This document shows positions 45,264 through 57,900 of a DNA stretch of 64,000 nucleotides, piece after piece. This stretch comes from Symbiodinium natans (taxonomy: Eukaryota; Sar; Dinophyceae; Suessiales; Symbiodiniaceae), in contig CAJNDS010002327.1 of NCBI GenBank assembly GCA_905221605.1, positions 297,997 through 361,996 on the forward strand, in the 5' to 3' direction. Below the pieces are notes generated by a model, which was not told the origin of the DNA, searched no databases, and saw only the letters and a list, made by a program, of their open reading frames with translations. A program made the translations under genes and the position numbers. The first letter of the stretch is position 1. Each line of letters begins with the position of its first letter.

Positions 45264-45389
45264 CTGGATCCATTGGAGCAAAGTCTGGAAACAGCCAGCG
45301 ACAGTCACGCTCAGTCCAGCTCTGCTAGAAAGAGCTGCGCTCAACAATTCCAAGCTGAGCAAAGGAACGTTCAAGCAACGTCCTCGTCG
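45264..45389 (+). CDS. Gln/Ser-rich helical exon
   Basis: This 42-codon, phase-0 exon lies between CAACTCCAG and a GTTCTT donor. It encodes LDPLEQSLETASDSHAQSSS, then ARKSCAQQFQAEQRNVQATS. It resembles a coiled-coil or linker segment. Confidence 0.5.
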
Positions 45390-46724
45390 GTTCTTTTTTG
45401 CAAGCCTCATCTCATAGGCTTCCAAAGGCTTACCAATACATCAGAGAGTACATCAGCGTACATCAGAGTACATCCTGCATCATGTTGCCCTATTCTGTGA
45501 TTTTGCCAACCGTCTGCAGGAGCAATCTGATGAGGCTCGGCAGCGGAGTCGTGTATTGGGAGCTTTGAGCCTTGAGGCCCGGCACCCGGCTTTTCGACTT
45601 CAAACGGAGAATTCTTGAGTGTTTCTGAGTATTTTCCAATATTTCTTACTCGCTGAAGCTGAGGGTGCCCTCTGAAATGCCCTCTGAAATGCCTTTGCAG
45701 GCGCCGCGCCGCTCGTTCTTGCCAGAAGCGGAGGCTGCATGGGAACGGTTTACAACGGTTTAGAGTGACAGTTGTTAGCTCCGCCTCAATACCTGGCGAC
45801 CCAGTCTTTGTTTTTTTCATGTGTGTTTTGCTTGGCGGGGGCGGCCTTGTTCAGTTTGCATTCAGGGTTTTGGGGAGGGGCGGAGGGGTCAGGGGAGAGG
45901 GAGGGGGTGCACAGACAGACAGCCGAAAGGAAGGCAAGGCAGACAGAAATGAAGAACCATGCAGGAGGAAGAGCAGGCGGGCAAGGTAGAACAAACAATT
46001 GAGTAAAATAAACATTAAATATAGAGGACAAAAGCAGAAGTGCAGCTGCGCCCCTCACCCTGAACCCCAAACTCCTAAAGTCTAGTCACCTTAACCCTGA
46101 AGCCCTGAACCCGTTAAACGAGCATTTTGTTTGCAAATGCTGCCCGGGGGGAAACAAAAAGTCGGCCCCCCCCCCCCCCCACAAACCCGCATGCTTTAGC
46201 CTTGCAAAGCATGCTATGCACAATGTACTCAAACATCTGCAAAATGGCGCACAACGGGCTCAAGTTTTGCGGGGGATGGAGTGTAGCGTTGCTCAGAGCG
46301 TTGTTCAGTGTTACAGGACTGACCAGTTGTCACGTGGCTGTATCGGCAAAAGTTCTCGCATTTTTGGAGGTGGACCAAGGACAGATTCCCCGAAACATCC
46401 CAAAACTGAGTATGCACGCCACACTGTGGGTGAGTGGGTGGGCGAGTGAGTGAGTGGGTGGGGTGTTCGGTGATGTCCAGGAAAGCATCGTGCATCCCAC
46501 TGGATGGTATTGTGTCTAGCAGTGCACATAGACTCTATAATATATATAGAGAAGCTACGTGTGATCAACACATATTACGGTGGCTGTTTTTAACATGTGG
46601 AGGGCAGGCCCGGGCCACGAGCCACGGAGGTAGTATAAAACATTTATTGAAAAAATCCGTGTGTTTAAATGTGCAATTTAAGTGTCCTTTTTTTGCCCTG
46701 ACACGTTTGTTTTTCAGGGCTGTG

Positions 46725-46850
46725 GGAAGCCAGAAAAACCCTAGGACAATGCCTATAGGGTTGGGGCTCTCGGGACAATGTCCTAGGGTTTGGGAAGCCA
46801 GAAAAACCGGACAATGTCCTAGGGTTTGGGCTCTCGGGGGCCTTTGGGGT
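46725..46850. repeat. three copies of a GGACAATG-CCTAGGGTT motif
   Basis: Three copies of a roughly 35-45 bp unit containing GGACAATGTCCTAGGGTTT and GAAGCCAGAAAAACC. Between 45390 and 47880 I found no well supported exon. Open frames there lack splice and motif support. Confidence 0.8.
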
Positions 46851-47169
46851 TTCTGGGCCTTTACAGTCTTTTCAGAGCTAGACAAGCCCAACCAAGGATC
46901 TGGGCCAGTGGAGCTCTTGTGCCACCATCATTCATCGTCCAACCGAAGTGGTTTTGTTTTTTGTTTTGGTGACAATGTCGGTTCTTAAACGTCGCAGCGG
47001 CACGGTCTCGCCGACCAACGGGCTCGATGAAATCGGCCTACCGAAAACGGGAAGCACATGTAGCAAGGGAAGAAGGTCATGTGATGTGGGTGTTGTTCTA
47101 AACCCCCGCCTCTTGACGGTAGATTGGGCCGGCCATACATGTGTTGCTCGCGATTGTCGCCCAAAACCA

Positions 47170-47350
47170 GCATGGCGCAAGGGGGCGCAAGACGAGCGCA
47201 AGGGCTCAGAAGGGCGATAGTTGATATTTTAGAGTTTACTCTGTCAGCTGGACGCGCGCCCAAAGGCGGCGCAAGGAACTTTGACATGTTTGCTGGCATG
47301 GCCAACCACTAGCACGGCGCAAGGCGGCTCAAGGGTGAGGCGCAAGGGAA
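47170..47350. repeat. cluster of GGCGCAAG motifs
   Basis: The octamer GGCGCAAG or a one-base variant recurs about eight times in 180 bp, irregularly spaced. Confidence 0.7.
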
Positions 47351-47880
47351 GCATACGCCTAAGGCGTGGCACAAGAATTTAAAACATCATCCACATGCTT
47401 TTCATAGTTGGGACTGCGGGAAAAGTGGTGAGTTTGTGTTCATTCGTGTTCCGATGCATAAGGTGTTTGACCGGACGATGCGCATTCGCAGCTTTGCTGT
47501 TTAGGCATTCTGATCGCAGTTACTTGCCCCAGAATCATCCAGGGGATGCACTATGTGCAGCTCCTTGAATTTGGCAATTTCTTCGACGACGAAGATGATG
47601 ACGACGATGACCAGGAGCTGAAGCACTTGCCAACGGCGTCTTAGCGTTCTTCGATCCGGAGTTGAAGGTCTTTTTTGTTGCGCGAGGGCCTCTTCAACGA
47701 AACTGCCGAAAGACATCATGAGCCCTTCTTGGCTGTCAGACGACGTGCAAGTGACTTTTTGTCGATAACATTGACAACGCATGCGGCTTTTCGATCAACT
47801 GTCGTCGTGAATCCATGCCAGGCCGTCAACGATGATTCTTTTCTAGTCAGTCTGGCGCATGCATCCTGTCAGCCTGCCAG

Positions 47881-48663
47881 TTGAGGAGCCCAGCTTCGCG
47901 AGCTACTCGACGGAAGACGAGCCTCTCTTGGACGACTGGGAAGGCATGACACTCCGTGCGCTCCGTGACTTTGGGTTTAACTTCTGGCACAGACAGCGCA
48001 TTTTTTATGCTGCACAAATATCCCACAGTGCTTGATCTGTGAACGAACATCACGCGGCACTTCCCACGAGAATATTCCCTGACTTGCACAGGCGATGCTT
48101 CATCCAATGCTTCCGGCATTTCTTGGGAGGATGAGTACAAGGCTGCATGCCAGAGTCTGGAGAATGACGACGGCTTGGCAGAAAGCCAGGCACTCGTTCG
48201 GTTTTGGCATCTGCAGTGACGAAGTGTCTGGAAAAAGTGCGGCCTCACTTCAGTCATCGCTGACATGGTGGTTGGAAGCTTGACGGTTTGAGTGGAGACA
48301 GCACACGGGTCTGCAAGTGAGTCAGGTCAGCCGGCCTTGTCGACAGCAAGCGCCTTCGCGCCAGAGCCAGTGGACCGTGAACCAAGTGTAGCACACATGA
48401 GCTGCGATTGCAAAGAGGCCTTTGCACCTTAATATGCATCTGCGCGATGACTTCTACTGAGAGATCTGTTCAGATCTTTATTTAGTTTACTTGTCTCTAA
48501 ATGCCAGCAGAGATTGGCAGCCACTACATCGGGCAGCTGCCGACGTTGTATCCCAGATCTGCATAGTGTCGTCCAATCGGGCGTGATCCCTAGGCAGATG
48601 TGGGCCGAAGTTGATCCTCTAGTTCGCTGCTCGTCAGGCTTGCATGGCCACAGCACGGTTTGA
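47881..48663 (+). CDS. acidic exons of an unrecognised gene
   Basis: Four candidate exons. 47881-47986 contains SYSTEDEPLLDDWEGMTLRA. 48092-48215 follows TTGCACAG and contains ISWEDEYKAACQSLENDDGL. About 48326-48409 contains STASAFAPEPVDREPSVAHM. 48557-48663 contains IPRQMWAEVDPLVRCSSGLH and ends in TGA. All are acidic and on plus. Competing frames exist in each, so frame and membership in a single gene are tentative. An upstream open segment at 47530-47640 ends in a run of Asp and could be an earlier exon. Confidence 0.4.
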
Positions 48664-49044
48664 TTCTGTCAACCTGTCTTAATTTTCTTATATATATATA
48701 TATATGTATATATCTTTCGTGGCCCGCGGCAGCATGTAGGGGGACAAGCCATCATCCATGGTTATGATGAAGAGAGGTCAGTCGCGACCTACTCGCGGTC
48801 ATGGCGTCTTTAAACCAGTGGCCAGAAGCCCCTCTTGTTCGGAATATTTCGCAATTATCATGCAACATCTGCACCTATTCCAGTATGCGGCAGGACAAAG
48901 GCCTCTTCCATCGTGTAATGGGTGAATCGGTGAACTGTCTCGCCGGAGGCAAGCACTAACTACAGATTAGTGCATGTACCTCACAAGTTGATTTTCCACC
49001 TCGTGCACGAGTTGCAGTCATCCAGTCGCATTGAGACTTTCCAG

Positions 49045-50858
49045 GTTCGGCGAACGAAGACATATGAAGACCCTCTTATGTTTGAAGTTGAAGGTTGGGC
49101 CCCGGAGCTTAATGTTTCCTCCGTTGTCTCCCCACTTGCGTTGTCGTTGTTGTCGTTGTCGTCGTCTTTCTTGTTGTCGTCTTCCGCTGCTTTCTGTCTC
49201 CTTCAATGTCGTTCCCTCTGTCTGGTTGTTGATCGGCTGCTGTTCTCTTTGAAGCTACTTGCATCTTCTGTTCTGGAAGTCTGATCAATTGTTCGATTCC
49301 TTTTGGGATGGCATGCGCAGCTCACCGATGCATTTGGAAAGGGGATTTTTCGGAGAGGCTTGTCAGGCTTGTAGATGTGTCGCTGCGTGAGGCAAAAGTC
49401 TCAGCGGAATAGACCTTCGTTTCCAAGCCACCACTTTCGGGGCAGTTTCTGTTTCGATACAACTCTGCATCGTTCTCGCTTGCATGCTGCGGTGCTCCTT
49501 TAGGACAACGTCTGCGCTTACAGCTTATGCAGAGTCGAGGAGCCAACAAATTCAGAAAAAAGGAACCCTAAATTTCGAACCCTTAGCTCAAGACACTTAA
49601 ACTCACAACGCAAGGTCTGGAGGTGTCGACGCAGGGTTCGTCCTCAATGGGGGTCATGTGCAGGGGTGTGCACATCATTGGTAAGTACTGTAAGTACCTT
49701 TCAACTTTCAAGAGTCTTTCCACGCTGATGTAGACCTGACTGCGATTCGGTGTTGGGATAAGTTTTGCTGCTGCACTGTTTTGGCGCCGGTGATGAACTA
49801 ATGCGGTACTCACTAAAAAAATATTTGCTGGCACTGGCATATATTTATAAATGTATGCGATGACTCACGGCCACAGTGCATTTATGGGGTGAGAAAGGCA
49901 CATCCGATTTAATCAGCCCGGCTGCAGAGTTGTCCCTGCACTGGAAGTGGTGGCCTTACCCCAAGTCTACCCTGGATGGAGTGCAGTCACGAATGTTCAA
50001 AACAGACAGATTGCTGAATGTTACTGTCTTTCGTCTACTCAAGCCTGTTGTTTTCTGTCAGTGTTGACCTCAGCACTCGTTCAACCTGTGCAATCTCGTG
50101 GAAATTTGTGTTTACAGATATAGCCGCAAGTATGGATGCTTGGCATGACGCCGTTGAGGAAGAATCGACTTTAGGGCCGGTTGGTTTCCACAGATGAATG
50201 CCGGGATCAGAATCCAAGCTTGCGGCAAAAGCAGGGTCCGCCGAGCTTTTTCGAGAGTCTTCGGTTCGGAGGATTCTGAAAAGCTCGGCATAGCTTCGCC
50301 TGGTGTGAGCGTGTGTGATGTGAGTGTTTGAGCACGTGCCGAGCCGCACAGATCAAGCTGCTACAGTATCGCTGAAAGTGTCGTCCAGTTTCCCGCTTCA
50401 GTTCCTTGTGGTACTTCCAAAGGTGATCTCAGGTTTGACCGGTGTTTGTCAAGAAGCCATACCTGTTCCGGAGTTAGGAAGGTTTGTGCTGTGCTGCTTC
50501 TACCATGCGAAGCTGGGGAGCTGAACGCAGTGATGCGATTTGTCTACAAGCTCATGTTTGGCCTTGCCACGGATGCTTTGACGCGAGCAGGTGGTCTGCT
50601 AAGTGACCTCCTGTCGGGAATCGAGAAATCTGTGCAGGGAAACTATGCCGGGGTTCCGCATCGAGTGTGAAGGAGTCGTGCAGCAGACAAAGCAGACCAT
50701 GTACACATACTATGCATGACGAATACTGGTAGCATAATTTGCGTCAGCTGGCGTTGTGATGTTTCATGTGTGTTTGCACACCTCTCATCACTCAACATAC
50801 TCGTTCACTGCTGCAGCGCTACAGTAGTTGCTCCAGATGCTCCAGTGATGTTTCCAAA
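49045..50858 (+). CDS. five or six exons upstream of the coiled-co­il gene
   Basis: Candidate exons: 49045 to about 49106 (RRTKTYEDPLMFEVEGWAPE), 49342-49391 (DFSERLVRLVDVSLRE), 49877 to about 49985 (HLWGEKGTSDLISPAAELSL, then a Trp-rich segment), 50118-50192 (IAASMDAWHDAVEEESTLGP), 50531-50652 (MRFVYKLMFGLATDALTRAG, then a Leu-rich helix) and 50825-50858 (VAPDAPVMFP). Acceptors are AG; donors are a mix of GT, GC and GA. They could form the N-terminal part of the coiled-coil protein that follows, or a separate gene. No known domain recognised. Confidence 0.45.
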
Positions 50859-51127
50859 GTACGATGGATCTCTTCGTGATGCCTCCCTCACACACTGCAC
50901 TTTTTTTGGTGTGTGTGTGTGTGTGTGTGTCATCTTGCTTGCAACACCCTAAATCCCAAGCCTGGACGGCAAGCTGACGCGCTTCCTTGGTCCATAGAGC
51001 TGAGTACCTACAACATACATGTCATCTCAATCCTGTCAGATCGTCATGCTTTTGCCCCAGCACCCTCAGTCTAGTGAGCATTGAAGTGAGTGCTGTGACA
51101 CATGCTAACTAGCCTATCTGCCCTCAG

Positions 51128-51402
51128 GCAGTGGCGAAATTAAAGCGGCAACTAGCCGAAGAGCAGGTGCGCGAGAATATGGCATGTGATGCTTCGTTTT
51201 TTACTTTCATTTTCTCATTTTCAATGCCACGCACTAATAAGCAGTCTGTGATTGCTGGTTGGCATTGCAAGAGCCAGGCCATGGTTGCTGCTAGTTATGT
51301 ATCGCCACGTGAAGACCCAGAACTGTCACGATTGGCAAAATGTTCATGCGCAAGGCAAAAGCCCAGAAGAGAGAAGAGCAGACTGAGCAGGCGCTTCTGC
51401 AA
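51128..51402 (+). CDS. coiled-coil exons, first pair
   Basis: 51128-51166 (13 codons) encodes AVAKLKRQLAEEQ between CCTCAG and GTGCGC. 51355 to about 51402 follows GCAAG and encodes AKAQKREEQTEQALLQ. Both read in phase 0 with Glu/Gln-rich heptads. Confidence 0.6.
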
Positions 51403-51924
51403 TCTTGCAGTCTTTTGCAGCGTCTCTGGGAATCATAATGTCGCCTCATCTTTCTGGATGATTCTAGATGTGAAAGGCCAGCGCTGCTGCACTGACTTCT
51501 AGGGGTTTCTGCAGATCTAGCTTCGCCATGGCCAGCACGGTGGTGTTTGTTAATAAGTGGTGGGGGCCAGCCCCGCCCCCCCCCCCTCCCGCCCGGATTA
51601 AAAAGTACCAACCCACCCCCCCACCCCGCGACACACAGCCTTTTCGAGCCACACCCCCCAGCCGAGCCGAGCCGGTGGGTCTAGGGCAGGCTGGGGGGTG
51701 GGGGCTGGGTGGCGGGGTTGTGGGGGGTGTAGGTGTGGGTTGGAAAAACGGGGTGGACGGCAGGCAGCGTGGGGGGTCCAGGTGTGGGGGCGGGTCTAGG
51801 GGTGGTGGGGGGGTTAGGGGGGGTCGGTATTTCGGGAGCTTTTGTAGATTCAGGGTTGAATTGGTGAGGTAGGTGGTGGTAGGGATGTGGTGGTGGTGGT
51901 AGGGCTGACATTCTTCTAATGAAA

Positions 51925-51962
<38 letters not shown>

Positions 51963-54900
51963 ATACCACAACCACCGCCGCCGCGGCCGCCGCTGCAGCT
52001 GCCGCTGCCGCCGCTGCTGCTGCTACTACTACTACTACTACTGCTGCTGCTGCTACTACTACTGCTACTACTGCCCCTCCCTCCTACGATTCCATTCCAA
52101 AATCGCCGGTCCAGAGCTTCGCGTCCAGTCTCGCGGCGATGCTTATGCATCGGTGCTTCAGTGAGCACAGGATCCACCAAAGGACGAGTTGCGCTACTTG
52201 TAGCCTGCAAGCTCAGTCAAGCTCTGTACCGAGAATTAAATAGGTATGCACACAGACCGACCCAGTTGAAAATACCAATCTAGGTGTTTAAAAATCCGTG
52301 TTGTTTTTGATTTGGTCACTAGATCTTCGCCGTCCTCGCCACCACTTCGGCCGGCCGTAACGACGGTCGAAAACATCTGATATAGTTCTTCAAGATGAGC
52401 TCACTTCCCTGACCTAGGAAAGGCTGCTGAGTCTGAGTACTCTAAAACTTTGACAGCATGCCAGTCGCTAGAGAGGAGGATTTGCAGGCAGATCTAAGGC
52501 CTCCGCAAACGTTGCTGTTTTTGCCAAAGACAAAGGATGCTTGTGCTGACAAAGGGTTCCTGAGCATCGCGAGGCTCCATGCGCGTGTATGACATTCGAT
52601 ATTGCATCTTTCGTAGATGCCACGGATTACGGCGACATCGCTGTCGAAGTAGGTGGCCCTGAAGGAGGCAGCAGAAAGTAATGCTTGCATCTTCAAGCAG
52701 AGTTTCTCTGCAGGTCTCCAAGGCTCTCTGGGGTTTTGGGGCTTGAGGGGTGTTGGGGGTCAGGGTTTGCTTAGGATTGAGAAATGTCAGGCACACATGG
52801 GATGACTGGTTGTATCGGTGTGCTGCTTTGCGTCCGCAGGTCTCGTCTGCCCTGGCAGCAACAATCTCCTCATTAAGATTGAACCGAATGCAGGCCACTC
52901 GGAGCCGCGCAAAAAGTTCGCTTTGGCAACCGTAGATGGAGACTGCCTCAATTGAACAGTGAATTCAGCAGCACGTACTCAGTATCTACTTTGCAAATCC
53001 GCAAGTGGGGCCTTGATCTGGAGGCCATTGATGTCGGTGGAGTGCGACTGCATGGTGCTATCTATTTTCTACATGTAATTCACGTTTTAAAGATGAGTCC
53101 GAATGTGAAGTTTCAATTTGCAATCGCAGGCCATTGCCTCATGCGAGCGCCTGGAAGAAGAGTCCTCCCTTCAGTTTGTGCTGTTTCTTGTCACTGCAGA
53201 CATGTCGCCGAACCACCCCAAATCAAGCAACAGATTGCCTGGCACTGGATAATTCAGCCCGCTGAACATGAACCTGCGAGGCTTGTTTACAGCAAAGCTG
53301 GACTTGCCTTCTTTCGCGTTCTCTTACCAATCTGTTAACTCCCGAAATGTCACAGAGAAGCAAGAAGCCGTACCGAGTCCACATTCTCAGCACCAAATGA
53401 TTGCCACCACGGCTCCGTACTGATGCCAGGAACATATCGCTGAAGCACCGTCTCCCAGAGCTGGATTGGTTGCATTATGCTTCACTGCTTGCACTGCTTG
53501 CATGAGTGCGCCTGCCATGTGCAATTGCATGTCGTCTCGTTTCGAATTGGTGGCCGATGTGTACTCACCCTAAGCTTCAAACATTCCCACGCCCTGCAGG
53601 ACGTGCTACTGGCGCATGAGCGTGGGAAGAGCGAAACTTTGGAAGAAACCATGAAGGAGCTCGAGCTGCAGGCCTTTAATAGGTTCTGAGATCCAATTGT
53701 TGTAATATCGCTCCCCTCAAACAGTTGCTCAGTTGGTTTTTGGAGACGGGCAGCAGCCGCTAATTTCACTTCGTCTCAATTGCAATCTTTGTGAACCTGT
53801 GGGAGTCGGGTGCCCATAAGGGAAGCTAGTGGTCTACAGGCATATCAGGCATATCAGACATATCGGGGATCGTGCCGCTGTCGTTTGCATTGGAAAGCGA
53901 CTACGTGGCCACCCAAAGCAGAACACCAACAACATTTGACTTGTCATTGCCTTCCTGCATTCGCAGCAAATCAGCCCGCAAAACCGTCCTGCCACATCGC
54001 AGGAGAAAATTGAGTATTCGGGGCTTGCTCCGCAGCAAAAAGGCCCCCCCAAAACAGCCCCACACATCGTGCTGGCCCAAATTTACATGTAGAATCATTT
54101 AGAATTGGCAGCCAAATAGCCCCAAAAAAGTGGGTAGAACTCGGGGGCTTCTGGTGAGTTGGCAGCGGTGCAGCCCCAACACTGTTCTACCATGTTGTGC
54201 TACTCGTATGCAGAATTGGGAAGCGGACGATGTGATCGGACTAGTTTTGGGGAATCGGAACTATTTGCAGGGACCAGCCTTAAGTATCACGATCCGCATG
54301 AGATCACGAAACGACGGCCCGATAACCTGCGAGGCAGCCCATCAGCCACTGCTGTTTTGTGGGCTGTGCTAGCATTTTCTTGCCTAGCACGACGTGGTGA
54401 ACTCCCAAAACACAAGCAGCTTCCTTGCATTCCTGATGTCGTACATGCTCAGTCGAAAGCAGTTGCTATCCGAACGGAGGCGAAGTGTGCGTGAGCCTTC
54501 TATGAAGTCAAAGGGTTGGATTTTATGGGACTAGTGAAAGAAGAAGGCGGGGGAACATTGTATAGTTTGATTGTTAGGATTTCGTTTCTGCTGCAGTCAC
54601 TTGAGCACATCTTGTCAGAAGATCTTCAGCAACCGAACACTTACATAGGTCGATCACGTTTTGCACCCGGGTGGGGTGATTTTACTTTTCGGATTTTCTC
54701 CGCTTCCTGATGATCAAGGTATATCCTCGCCACGACAGCAACACGGGACCTGCCTCACAAGTTAGAATCTTACCTTCGAACGCAAGATGCTTTGCTGAAG
54801 TACATAACTGGGAATCTGCCATGACTTGGCAGCAAGGCGCGGCCACACTACAAACTCTACAAGTTTTTATGGCCCCAGCTGCCTTCGTGGCACTGGGCCA

Positions 54901-57900
54901 CCCTCGCGGAGGAAAGGTTGGGAGGTTGGGTCATTTCAATTCTTGATTCTGATGCCGGTCGCTCGGAAGCCTCTGCGACTTTTGGAGCAAGTTTTCGCGG
55001 CATCTCGCATCACGATGCTGTTTCGCCAGGTTGCGTCACTCAAAGACAAGTGCAAGGTGGCCGACGAGGAGCCTGCAAAGATCTCGGGCATGACTGAAGG
55101 GCGTTGGAAGCGCGGCGGGCGTTTTTTTCGACATCTTGAAGCCGAGGCAGCTTGTGAGTTCTTTCCTCATACACCGAGAAATGCGAACTTCTTCATGACA
55201 TTTCATGACTCATGAGTTCCAAGAAGAGCTTGGCAGCTTGGAGTGCAGAAGGAGGCCGTCCGAAGCGAGCGCAAGTGGCGCCTGGATGATGCTCAGCACC
55301 AGGAGCACCGACACAGCGCATGCCTTCCAGCCTGAGCGGTTGCTGTGTAGCGAGAGCAGATGGGACTTCAGTGGGAGAATCACATGGTCAATAACAAATG
55401 CATATCGAGTACATTTGAGCATGTTGTAGTGACTGTAGAAGATGCATCTTGACGTAGAGCCCTCCCAGAACCAAGCGCTCAGATTCCACTTGGCCAGATT
55501 CCGCTTCGCCAACTTGTCCGAAGATTTTTCAAAAGAGAACTCGTGCGAGCTTGTTGGCTGTGGCAGGCTAGGGCGTACAAGGGAACAAAAGACACAGAGC
55601 TCTCCTGAGGAGGCTTCGCAGGCCTTGCACTTGCACACGACCTCCTTGCAGACAGAAGTACAGCTGGCACGAGACGAGGTGGGTGAGATCCCGAACGGAA
55701 GCTCTCTAAAGTGAACATGCTTCTTCATAATCGGGCCTACAGTTCTGTACGGTTTCCAAAAGGAGTTTTCGCGCTGGCCGGACCGTTTAAAATTTCCTTT
55801 GCAGAAGCGGTGGACCAAGCGTAAGGCGTAAGGGTAAAGAAGCTCGGCCAGTCATGTGCCCAACCAGTCCGGCCAATATGTTGCCAGAGGGGCATTGATC
55901 TTCATCACTATAGAGAGATTGAACGAGAAAGTCCGTCTGCTGGTGAGGCGTTATCAGAGCGGCGCAGGCGTGAGGAGTTGGAGAAGACCTGGCAGCAGGC
56001 GGACCGTGGCAGGGTTTCTTCGTGGGCAGGGTTGTGTGGCGCATGTTAGTTAAATTCAGTTAAGGGATAGCCTTAAGGCACTCACTGACATGCATGGTTT
56101 TGGCAGCTATGAAGTTTCCATATAATCGCTGGATGTGACGGCAATCCTTGCGATGGCTGATGCTAACCTATGCTATCATTGCCAGATGAAGTGCCATGTC
56201 CATTCTAGTATTCGTTGCTCGCTGCTTGCGTGCCGACTATGCGTTGCCTCGACCTTGCCCTTCCTGTCTGCTGTTGATGGTAGTCAGGCTCGGCGGCGCG
56301 ACATTATGTCGGGGAGTTACCGGGGCGGGGGGGGGGGGGGGGTGGAGAGGGCACCAGCGGCCCGACATATTGGTTTTTGGGATACGTTTGGGCCCCCCAC
56401 CCCCCGCTTGTTCAACTTCAACATGCATCCCGTGCGAGCGAACACGGAGGCCCCGCGATACCCCGCATTCCAAACCTTGCCTCCTGTTGTATGTCTGCTC
56501 GCTTTCATCTGGGCCCTCTCAAGTTGAAAGTATGAAGCAGCTGCACTTAATTGCACTATTCTTGGAGCGAAAGAACGGGAACAGCTTTGCGCGTAAGTGA
56601 GCAGGACCGACCGTAATTGGTGTGGTCCCAGCTTTGTCTTCATGACACGGTGCACTGAATTGCACGCATATTTGGACCATCTTGGACCTGAACTTTGATG
56701 TCCCAGAATGTGCGATTCAATGCAAGATGAATGCCGATGAAACAGTGCAATTCTCAGGATGTCCAGCGCCTGCAGTTGCAAGCTGAGGCCGAATGCTGAT
56801 AATGCTGTTCACTGAGACGTCTTCCTGGTGTCGGGTCTGATGCTGTCAGTTGCATTCGAAGCATATGCAATGTACCACCTGACTGTAGCCTATCAACTCG
56901 ACCTGCAGAGACTTCAACAAGGTGGCGCTCTCTTGTTACGCAGGCAATTCGACAAGACAAAGCAGATGCGAGACAGTGGGACGAGGCCAAACAGACACTT
57001 TGCTGTGAACTCGATTGACTGTCACTGGACGCGGCATGCAGTTGGTTCTAAGTGTTCAACTTCTGTTCAACCCAAGATTGTGTGAAGAACCCGCTTCGAT
57101 TCTGACAGCTTATGGGCTCCAAATGCTGTGATTGACAGCATCTAAGAAAGAAGGAAAGAATGGAAAGAACGAACGAAAGAGCGACAGACAAGAATATTAG
57201 AAGCAAAGAAGCAACCAAAGGACGAACCAACGAAATAACGAACGAATGAAATGAAAACATAAGAGCATACAAGAAAGAACGAAATAATCATGACGAACTA
57301 AAGTGAAAGAAAAAGAGCCAGAAAGAAGGAATTCTGCGGCAGAAGCAGAGAAACTGAAAGGAACGACAAAGAGTCCAGAAAGACGAAACAGTTAACAACG
57401 GAAAGAAACCACAAAGATCGGAAAGCCGCGAAAGAATCAGAGGGAATTGGAAACAAGAACAAGGCTAATGTAAAAAACAACAGAGACAAAGAAAGTAAAA
57501 GAAGCGAAAGACAGCGAAACATCGAGTGAAATACCGAAGCACTACATACTGGTAATACGGGACAAATATACACACCCGGAGAAGATATGACTGAAGACCA
57601 TGGAAGAAGCAAGTTGGATTTTCAGCATCGCGAATTCTGAAGAGGAAGGCGAGGATAGTTAAGGGAGTTCACGGGCCAGGTGCATTCAATTCGGAGGCAG
57701 GCGAAAATGTATATATGCGTATACATGTATGTGTATAATACATATTTATATATGTATATGTACACTCGATTGGGAAAGGTGTCCCTTTCTGACATGAAGC
57801 AGCTGTACACTGGGGGGGTAGCTTTTGATTAAGGCGCCTCTTTTTGCTTTTACATGGGGATTCAGGGGTTCGCTGTATCTGATGTGTTGATTTGTAGTTC

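Noticed and set aside
51464-52210. 248-codon minus-strand frame with poly-Ser/Gly and Pro-rich parts
   Set aside because: It spans a CTG repeat and a C/G-rich asymmetric tract, both of which generate such sequences in any frame.
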